Positions 47,787 to 57,400 of a stretch of DNA of 64,000 bases are shown in pieces. Where the stretch lies: assembly GCA_003024175.1 (NCBI GenBank), contig MDYQ01000031.1, positions 1-64,000 of the forward strand, written 5' to 3'. The position numbers and the translations under genes were made by a program. Every line of letters starts with the position of its first letter. The first letter of the stretch is position 1. Source of the DNA: Planoprotostelium fungivorum (Eukaryota; Evosea; Variosea; Cavosteliida; Cavosteliaceae). The notes under the pieces were generated by a model, which did no database searches, was not told where the DNA came from, and saw nothing but the letters and a program-made list of their open reading frames with translations.

Positions 47787-49844
47787 TGGAGAGCCGGTGG
47801 AAGCGGGAGAATCGTCCGACTTCACTTCAAAGTCCATGCTGGTGTCTGGTTTACCGTTCTCGATGTAGTCTAAATCTTCTTCTGTGAGAGGTGTTTTGAA
47901 TGACAGTTTGAGTTTGATGATGTGGACGAGCCTGGGCTCTTTCATCTTGTATCCCCTGAACAAGAGCTCTTCTAATAAGAACTTGTCGGCTTCGACTCCT
48001 GGTAGGGATAAATAGGAGTTGTAGATGGAGACAATCGTGATGATGGTGTGATGATGGGTGTGATGAGATGCCATCGATGATGAAGATGACGTTGACGGGG
48101 ATGCTGGTGATGAGATGCTGGTGATGAGATGCTGGTGATGAGATGATGGTGATGAGATGATGGTCGATGATGGCTTTCACCTCTCTTCTGCATCTCTCTC
48201 AATATAGATACCGCCGTGGACAGAGATATCGAATTGGATTTCAACAGACTCGAATACGTCGCCACATTTGGTGTCTGCCCGCTGGCGATCAACCGTTTAT
48301 ACCACAGTCGTGCAACTACAACGCGTCAGAACGACAGAAATTCGATGAAATCTCACCCTCGGGCCGATCGTTCATCTTTGAGAAATAATTGATCAACACG
48401 TTGTAGTGCTGCAGTATGAATCGCTGTTTGCAGTCAATCTTACACCTGCGAATGCGATCACCTTCTTCAAGCGAGTGTACAATGCCTCTAGCGTATCTGG
48501 CATCAAAGAGGCCACTTCTTTCAGTACGTGTGTCACTAGAGATTTCAGTGGAATTTCAGTATCTACAACGCTCACTGGTGTATGAATCCATGGGAATGCC
48601 ATCTTCTTCCAATTTACGGAACCATTCCATGAACTGACGAAACGATCAATCTACAACGGTGTAGAAGAAGAAAATACCTGCACGTCCCCTTGGTAGGCTC
48701 TGAGGATGACGTTGTAAGCGTACTGTACGTGTCAGAATTTTCGACGAAATCTCTTCCTCCTCACAATGTTGAGCTCTACGTTCTTCTCTTCGAAAATAGC
48801 CCTCCACTCTTCTAATTTCTGTTTCGTTTCAATCTTTTGATTATTAGGTACAATGTTCACCCCCTTGTCCTTCTCGTAAAACTTTAAAATGATGCCAGCC
48901 AATATGGGATTCAATAGATCCTCCTTGTTCGCATAATTGATCCATTCTTCTGCTTCCTCTCTTCTTCCCCTGTATATCACGTGAGCGTACTCATCCAATC
49001 GTCCATCACATCATCATTATGTGATGAGATGATGTCAGCGAAATGTGAAACGGAAGGAAACGTGCCACTCACATTCGGTCGTGGAAACGGATCAATTCAC
49101 CCACTGCGGCCTCTGATAGAGGCAGACCCCTCCGCTCTGATTCTCTCATGTAAAATTCTACTCTCTCACTGATGTATTCCTGAGTGGTTCCATCAGCATC
49201 CGTCATCGATTCAACTCGGGTGATGGAGGGAGAGATGAAGGAGGGAGAAGACGAAATGACATCTCACCGGCGAACGACCCAAAGCATTCGATAAGAAGGC
49301 GATGATGATGGTTCCCATGCTGTACTTGGTGTGGTTTCCCCTACCCTGTTGACAGTTGAGAATGCCGCAGATGTCATCGAATGATAGCCTACCCCTGCTT
49401 GATTATCGATGTATCGATACAGCTCGTCGATTTCTTCTAAATTTCCTTTCTGAGAGTGAAACAACAAGAGAGGAGTAAAGACACTGGCTGGTGTTGTGCC
49501 GCCCATCATTTTCATCCACTTGAGAGCGCCTTCTACATCTCCTGAAGAGGCGTGAGGGATCGAGGAAGAAAGTGCATGCTATCACCTTCATCACAACAGC
49601 TCTTGACCTTCTCTTTGTACCAAAGGGAACGTTCTCTGTGTTTATTCATCACCCACGGCTCTCTCGATGGAGGTGTGTTCTGTGTCTGAGTATTGGTAGA
49701 TTGCCATCTTTGTTGAATGGAGATCGGGTGTATGTGATTATGTGTGAGTGTTCGACCTGCAATACAAGATGTATTTCTGACAACTGATTGTTGCACGAAA
49801 CTCGATCGACATAATCCTGCGAGTGCCCTCATCTCTGCTGACAA
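47772..49844 (-). CDS. Mitochondrial pentatricopeptide-repeat protein
   Basis: The start is MSAEMRALAGLCRSSFVQQS at 49844. The N-terminus is basic and Ser-rich with QQRWQSTN, typical of a mitochondrial presequence. Helical-hairpin repeats follow: DVEGALKWMKMM, STPLLLFHSQKGNLEEIDEL-like, EAAVGELIRFHDRM, REEAEEWINYANKEDLLNPI, YAYNVILRAYQGD, and a good PPR unit, ASGQTPNVATYSSLLKS. The C-terminus is KPDTSMDFEVKSDDSPASTG and the reading frame ends at 47772 inside a palindromic motif copy. PPR proteins bind organellar RNA for processing or translation. The intron around 48050-48170 carries GATGAGATGCTGGT repeats. Confidence 0.68.
48060..48170 (-). repeat. GATGAGATGCTGGT minisatellite in PPR intron
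   Basis: About eight imperfect copies of a 14-15 base unit (GATGAGATGCTGGT, GATGAGATGATGGT on the plus strand) fill the intron between the exons coding LREMQKRG and GVEADKF. It is a slippage repeat and explains the unusual intron length. Confidence 0.75.
48650..48665. repeat. Near-palindrome TCTACAACGGTGTAGA
   Basis: It lies in a PPR-gene intron between two short exons. Confidence 0.85.
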
Positions 49845-50159
49845 TGATCATGCAGATGTCCTTGTTGTAGTGAATAAAAGCTTCATTCACTGCATTTATT
49901 TCTCATGCACCCCAATATCGACCGATCGACTCCATATCCACTCATCAGGTCGAATAAACTGACCTCGTCGCTGTCTGATAGAGCATTCGTCGTTGATCTT
50001 GTCCATCATCGCCTGTCATTTGATTCAGAGGAAAATCAGAATAAGAATGTTTCTCACTTCTTTCACTGCGGAAACTGTATTGCATCATCAGGGCAAAGTC
50101 TAACAACAACCCTCTCTACCGTTTCTTTAGACAATAGAGATAGGGTTAACGTTTACATC

Positions 50160-53100
50160 ATGGTGTGGACAACCTTTGAGAGAAGAGGGAAATGTATCTC
50201 ATTCACTCCAATAGTCTTCACATCAGATTCCCTGTGAGTTGATGGACATTTTAAACAATATAATATACTTGATGGCATCCAGATGGATGTATGTTTGTGA
50301 TATCTGATTGTGATCAGGCATTTCTTCAATGCCGCCGAGAACACCCTTCAGATGCATGATGTCACCAGCGGAGACATTCTGAGACGAATGGAGGGACATG
50401 AAGCAGCCATTACATCGATAGTTCTGGACCCTTTCAACAATCAACAGGTATGTCTTAGATCTTTCATCATTCGGTCTCTGATTCAATGGGTAAGGTGTTC
50501 ACTTCTTCTTACGATGGCACTATTCGAACATGGGATTATGTCGAAGGCAGAATGGTGTCGGTGAGAATACCTTTGTGCATTCGAAGATCTTGACCATTCT
50601 AAACATATCTAGGAGTTTAAAGCTGGCGGTCTGATCCACGCCATGGCATATTCTCAAGAAGAGAAGACATTCTACTATGCCACAGGTGACACGTCTTCCG
50701 AAACCTCTCATCGTCTCCCCATGTGTCATTCTCGTCCATCATATCGTCAATTCATCTCGATATCACCATCCATCACCTAATGTCCGCAGGCGCCAAGAAG
50801 AGCTTCGAATTGCATCGATGGAAAGAGGGCTCCAGCGCCGTCATCACCAAGTTCCACGGCTTCCCCACCGGTCTACACGTCGTCCCTGGCAATTTCGTTC
50901 TCCTTTCAGAGATGAGCCAACTCCACGTCTACCACAAGAATCGCCTCTACCACACGTGAGACCTTCCATCATCATCACGTCCAAATATTGAAACGAGAAA
51001 CAGTTACAATCACGACCTACCCATCTTGTGTATTTCGGTCTCCCCGGACAACCAGCTCGTTGCCATAGGCGACGTAGGTGGACACATTGATGTCATCTAC
51101 GAGTTGTACAACCGAAATGTGGAACACAAACAGAAGACGAGGCTGTTGTGGCATGCCAACGGTGTGGACAGTCTGGCCTTCACCCCTGACGGGCGGGAAA
51201 TCCTCAGCGGTGGTTCAGAGGTGACTTTTCCCGCCAAAATTTTCCCGCCCTTTTCGAAACTCAAATTTCAAACAGGGAGTCGTCGTCATATGGTCGATCG
51301 AATCACAGACGAAGAACTTCATGTCCAGAGGAGGTTCTCTGATTCGAGCCCTATCAGTCAGTCCCGATGGATCAACTTATGGCGTATCTTACGTGGAGAA
51401 TATTTTGAGACTGTACGATTCACAGAGAACTCTCATCCACGAACTTACGGGTCTCAAAACCGGTGAGCGCCACTTTTCTCGGAAATTTCGAGCGCGTCCC
51501 AAATTCTTCTCACCTCTCGAACCCTCGCGAGAATGCACCGAGAATTTCTGACTGACTCGTTGTAGATCCATCCACCAATAGAGACTGGAAGGGTAGCAGT
51601 GCCTTGTGCACTTCCACTCAGACCATCGCCGTCACTCACCGTGGTACCGTCCAATTTTACGACCCCAAGAACGACAGGTTCCATTCGAATGAAACGATGA
51701 CGTCATCTGACGTCATCACAGGGTCATGTCTGACGCAGAGGTGGCCCGTAAGGCCGAGATATTGACGCCAGGCATCAATTTAGACAGCGAGATCGTTCAC
51801 TTGAGCATGTCGAACGAGACGAAAGACCTCGTCACGGTGAGATCGTCGTCGCGTCTCAAATATTTGGGACTGACTCGTTGTAGATCGAGGCCCGGCGTGG
51901 ATTGGGACTCGCCCCCGAGTACAATTTGAGATTCTGGGAGACAAATAACCACACCATCGAGTGAGTACTCTCTACTCGTCCGTTCACTGAACGAACGCAG
52001 CTACACCATGAACACTCTGGTACCCATTCACGCGGGTGATCACGTGACCTCCCTTCACATGTGTCAAGGTGCACGTCTGGTCGTGACGACGAGAGAGAAG
52101 GGAAATTTCGATCTGTGGGAGAGATCTCAAGATGGCTGGCAGTGTAGATTGACCGGTACGTACGGTACGTACGTACGTTCGCTGAACGGTCTCAGGTACG
52201 TACAAGAAGATACGTCCCAATTGCTGTAACGTGTCGTATGATGGATCGCTGGTGGCCATTGCTTACGGTGAAATCATCACACTTTGGGACACTGTGAGCG
52301 GCAAACTACAATGCGAGCTCGTCCACGGTAACGGCGAGCCCGTCAAGTGAGTCGATGACGTGTGATGACGTCATCACTGACGCGTTGTAGACGGATGACG
52401 TTCCTGGGAAACACACCGTTCTTGGTGACGGTGAGTGTGAAGCACGTCAACGTGTGGAACCTGTGCACCTTGTCTCTGTGGTACACCTACGAGCTCGAAG
52501 CGAAATCCGACACCGTCTTGGTGGCGGAAGATTCACAGGGAAGGTGACGACCATCTACAACCCGCCACACCTCCTCACCCGCCCGCAGGTTCGTCGTCTA
52601 CAACGAGGGCCCCCGCGTTCCCGCCAAAATTTCGAAGCCGGAGTGGGCCAAGTCCAAAGTGAAGAACCCAAAGAACAGAGTCACAGGTCACGGAGCTTTC
52701 CGAGTCGAGATCGAGAAGAGACAACCTTCCAGCAGTGTCCAAGGAGGCTACGTCTACCTCTTCTCCGTCCACTCGGTAGCACCCCTGTTGGTATGGAAGA
52801 CGGGACAGGTGAGAGGGTGGGGAGGAGGGGGGAGTGACTCGTTGTAGATACCCGTTCGGTCGCTCACGTTCGGGTCGTTCTCGGGAAGGGACGACGCGGT
52901 GGTGGCTCAATTGGCGTACGTAAATGCTTTCCAGGAATTGTTCGTCAGCGAAGAATTGGACGCGAACACGGTGGTGCCCGCCGCCGCGGACGGGACGAAC
53001 CAACAGGTGGGCGGGAAATTTTCGGCGGGAAACTCATTTGGGACTAGCCGTTATTCACCCCCACCGAGTCCGGAGCGGAGGTCGCCGTATCATCGAAGAC

Positions 53101-53666
53101 CGGAGCCGCCGCGAGCGTTGTAGACGTCCAAGTCCACTTGACGCAGAAGAAGATTTTCGAACAGGTGAGAGTTTTGGTTCGTTGTAGACGGCCAACCTCC
53201 ACAGCTATTGGGCGACACACCGGCACACGTCTTACCCCCACCTTCTCTCCTCTACTCTTCACTCATCTCCCTTCTCATCGAGAAGAAGCCCGTCGTTCAT
53301 CGCGAAGAAGGTTCGAACGACAGACAGTCCCAGATCACCCCGCATGAGGTGAATGTCTAAACGGCCACGTCTAAAGAGTTCTCTGAGACGAAACAGGTGA
53401 ACGGAGACGCACCGACCAGACCGAGGAGCTCTTCGAAGAGTAGAGAGGACAACAAGTTCTTGGGCATGGTGTCCCTCTTTGACAAGATGAACACTCGAGA
53501 CGATGCATCGCGCGATGATGGAGACGGAGACGAAGAGAAGACGCAGACACCAGCGACGAAAGAACATGAGACGGCACCGATGGCAAAGAAGAAACGAAAG
53601 GAAAGCAACGGAGGAACGGAGGTGCCCTCCACACCGAAAGAGAAGACGAGAAGAACGAGAAAATAA
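50160..53666 (+). CDS. WDR75: WDR75/Utp17-like WD40 nucleolar protein
   Basis: The start is MVWTTFERRGKCISFTPIVF at 50160. WD40 blades follow: MEGHEAAITSIVLDP, FTSSYDGTIRTWDY, ILCISVSPDNQLVAIGD, LLWHANGVDSLAFTPDGREI, VVIWSIESQTKNFMSRGGS, RALSVSPDGSTYGVSY, then a second propeller (HAGDHVTSLHMCQGARLVV; NVSYDGSLVAIAYGEIITLW; VTVSVKHVNVWNLCTLSLWY). The C-terminal part resembles WDR75 (VRSLTFGSF, ELFVSEELDANTVVPAA; DNKFLGMVSLFDKM) with a Lys-rich tail ending RRTRK at 53666. WDR75 belongs to t-UTP in the small-subunit processome. Introns show the CGTTGTAG 3' splice site repeatedly (51556, 52389, 52848, 53117, 53186). Confidence 0.75.
51690..51720. repeat. Double TGACGTCA palindrome filling an intron
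   Basis: An intron of the WDR75-like gene contains GATGACGTCATC followed at once by TGACGTCATCACAG, so the acceptor directly follows the second palindrome. Comparable intron cores lie near 900, 1655-1682, 14275, 29483, 47250, 52358, 55869 and 60298. Confidence 0.75.
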
Positions 53667-54409
53667 AGAGGCGACGGTGATGATGTTCCATCGTGTCACG
53701 TCCAGATGTTCCATCAAACATCTCTGTCCCTCTCTCATGCATCACACGAGAACATGTGGATCCCATCTTCTTCATTCTTTCTTCTCTTCGGCATGTGTGG
53801 TTCCACGATGGAAGAGCTCGCGTCCTTCTTTGTAATCTATTTTTCCACACGTGTTCTTCTCATCCGTTGCTGTTGTATCGCAGGAAGCAACGATCGATAG
53901 AGGATCCTGCCTGGAAATGTCTGAGGCACGATGTGGGTGGTTCTCGTCACGTTCACAGAAAGATGAGAAGAACAGACTTGGAGAAGAAGAACGTTCGTAG
54001 TATGTGCGTTCTATATCGTCGATTAGACGCAGCTCTCTCGTTTGTATCCTTTCGAGAGTGGTGCCTGAGTAACGTGTGTGTCTCCATTTCGCCTACTAAT
54101 GAAAGACCCTAAAGAATTGCGTGTATTGGAGGAAATTTGCACGAAAACTGAACACGCTGACAGCCGAATGCTCTATCGCCGCCCTCAGGAGGACACAAGA
54201 AAGAGACCATTGACTACAAACAACGTGTCCTGTGTGAGCATTCGCAGGGTCGCCTTCTTAATTGCATGCGATATCATCATTTGGAATTTCAGTTAAACCG
54301 AAGCAATCCCGCCACCCGCTCTTAGATCGCAAGTTTACAACATCTCATCGACAACAGCACCCAATTCAAATACGAAACGTGATACGGCGTGTAACTACGC
54401 CACGAAACA
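53667..54409. other. Spacer or unresolved small gene
   Basis: A coding-like stretch at 53960-54060 (MRRTDLEKKNVRSMCVLYRR) and a following one (LRVLEEICTKTEHADSRMLY) flank a possible intron with a CTAAT branch site, but the frames do not join. I leave the region without a gene call. Confidence 0.35.
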
Positions 54410-57400
54410 TGTATCATGCTTTGACTAGAGCGATATTGTTTATCGTCTGCATCGGTATGGTACATTCTCAACCTTCAGCGAGGGAGCTTCTCAACAGTAT
54501 ATTCTATAATACAGGAGGTGATCATAGAGAGGATGACTTTGGATGTTGATGTGATTTTCAGGAGCGGCATGGATTCGTCAAGACAATTGGACGAGTTTAG
54601 AAGTACCCATCTCTCAATGGTATGGTGTCACCACCGATGGAGCAGGCAATGTGACTCAGTTGATTCTGCCGGCCAATCAGCTGGCGGGCTCTCTACCTGC
54701 TTCCATGAGCTCTCTCATCTATTTGAATTATCTTGACCTCTCCTATAACTCGTTGAATGGTGATTACACACTTGAAATCATCGGTTTATGTGATGAAGGT
54801 ATCATTCCAACCACATTATCGGCACTCTCTCTCAACTTTGTCAATCTGAGTCGAAACCTCTTCACGGGCTCACTCGGCCCACCATTCTTTAATGTAGATA
54901 ATCAACCCATCAGCATCTCACTCGCCACGCTCGACATCAGTTACAACTCTTTCACCAGCGGTACTCTATCACCCAAGATCACATCCAATCTCCAGATACT
55001 GCATGCCGAATCATCGGGCGTCACAGGGACCATGCCCCCTTTCGCTTCGAACATTAGTCTGAGTCAATTGTATCTAGACAACAATTCGGGGCTGAGCCTA
55101 CTCAACATGCAGGGGAGTTTTCCACCATCATTGAGAGTTCTATCTCTCACGAGGTGCACTCTCAGTGGAGACATCAATTTGTATCTCATCAATCGTCTTC
55201 CCAGCAACATGACCTTCCTCGATGCGGTGAGAAGCGTTCATCGATCCATCATTCATCTTCCATCATGTCTGAATCCACCTTCCCGTCGATCGTTCATTCA
55301 ATCTCCATCATCACCGTGAACGATTCACATCACATCACCATATCACATCATTCCATCATCATCTCACCCATCACCTCACCTCTACACCGACTGAACGACG
55401 ACAGTCGAACAACTTCTTAGCCGGAGACCTCCCGAGGTTCTCTCTCTTCACCCAATTCAGAGTCATAGACTTGTCCAACAACCAGCTGGCCGGCGTCGAT
55501 ATTTCAGATTACGCTTTCAATTTCACCAATCTACAACGCTTCTCGGTCTCCAACAATCGACTCACGGGCTCCATCCCCCAGAATCTATTTTTAGCTCCCA
55601 TTCAGATTGTACACTTGGAGAACAATCGAATGTACGGGGGCCTACCCTCTCTACCTTCCAGCCTACAGGAGCTATATTTGTCATCGAATGGGTTCAGTGG
55701 AACGATCGGAGAGGTACCACAGGGTATGAGGTACCTGGAATTGGCGGGAAACCAATTCTCCGGGGAATTCAACGTCAGCTCGTGTGGAGGTCTGATACTG
55801 CTGGATGTTTCGGATAATTATTTCGGAGGAAATATGCCCGATTTATCCGGGGCGCAGAACCTAGAGGTGAGTGATGACGTCATCGTTCGTCATCGTGATG
55901 CATGCGACAGGAGATCGATTTATCAAACAATCTCTTCTCTGGAACTCTATCAGGGGCCCTCTCTCAATTGAAACAATTGACCTACCTCGACCTCTCCGGG
56001 TAATTATTCTATTTTATTTATGATCTACAACTGACAACCGTCAGCAATGAATTTATCGGAGATATCCCACCCATCTACAGTCCCAATTTGAAGACGATCG
56101 ATGTGTCAAACAACCAACTGACAGGTCCTCTACCCTCTTTCAACGAGAGTCTACTACTGGGTCAACTCGTGAGTCGAACGCGGCTCGTTGTAGTCTGACG
56201 GTACGTACAGAACGTCGCGAACAATAATTTATCCGGAGAAGTTCCGAACACCCTGACATCGATGCAATTGTCCTCTCTCGATCTGGTGATCCATCTACAA
56301 CGCGCATCCACTCATATTTTTCAGTCGAGCAACCAATTTTCCGGGAATTTTCCACCGCTATCTTCACTCATCTTATCGTATTGCAATCTATCGTACAATC
56401 TGTTCAACGGAACCATTCCCAGCATGAACTCCAGCCAACTCATCACCCTGGCCCTCTCGGATAATTTCTTCACGGGAAATTTACCCCCCTTCTATTCCTC
56501 CTCTCCACAGCTGAGGGTACTCATCGTACATCAGAACCGCTTGAACGGAGTATTACCCCCGGATTTATTTTCTAGCTCGAGTTTATTGCAGTATGTCGAC
56601 GTATCGAACAATCATCTGATGGGCGCTGCACCTACAATCGATACTTCATCGGTGAGATTTTTTTCTTTTTTTTCTTAAAGTGTTTTTCAAAAAGAATTTT
56701 AGAGTTACGATTTTTCGGTGATTTGCGTCTGACGAGGGTGACAGCTGTTATCCTTGGATCTTTCTTCGAATTTTCTCGAGGGACCCCTGCCGACACTGAC
56801 TAGCAAGGCGACCACCCTCTCTACACTGAATGTCTCTTACAATCGTTTCACCGGTTCCATCCCATTGAATTACGAGGTGAAATTTCGGCTAAGTCGAATC
56901 TTCCGGTTCTGAAAAACACAGGATTACGGTATGAGATATCTGTACGTGCAGGGTAACATGCTGTCGGGTACTATTCCCTCCTTCACGCAGCTGCAGAAGT
57001 TGGACATCAGGTGAGATGACCCGTACGATCGTTGTAGATGGCTCATGGAGCTGCAGCTCCAACAATTTCTCCGGTTCTCTGCCTTCCGTGGGCGGCAGTC
57101 TCATCATGGCAAATTTCTCCAGGTGAAAAATCTCCGAAACAATCACCCGATGGAGCTGATTCTCCATCAGAAACGCGTTCACCGGAACCATCCCAGATTC
57201 CCTGGGAGGCTCGGGCTCCCTGACGTCCCTGGACTTTTCCTGGAATCGTCTCACGAATGTTCCAATGAGTCTGAGTGGTGCACAGCAGCTCAACAATCTG
57301 GATCTGTCACACAATGCCATCGGTTCACTCGCTATCACGTTCGACAAGTGAGCCCACATCGAATCGAAATCAAACGATTACATGTCCTTATTCACATCAC

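Noticed and set aside
53259-53850. Long Ser/Arg/Leu-rich open frames on the minus strand
   Set aside because: They are antisense to the Lys-rich C-terminal tail of the WDR75-like gene and to its 3' spacer.
11128-55540. Motif-like strings at 11128, 34746, 44320, 52598 and 55528
   Set aside because: In these places the sequence is coding (for example IVVEG, GVVDEA, IYNGD, VVYNEG, NLQRF), so they are chance codon matches and not counted as intronic copies.
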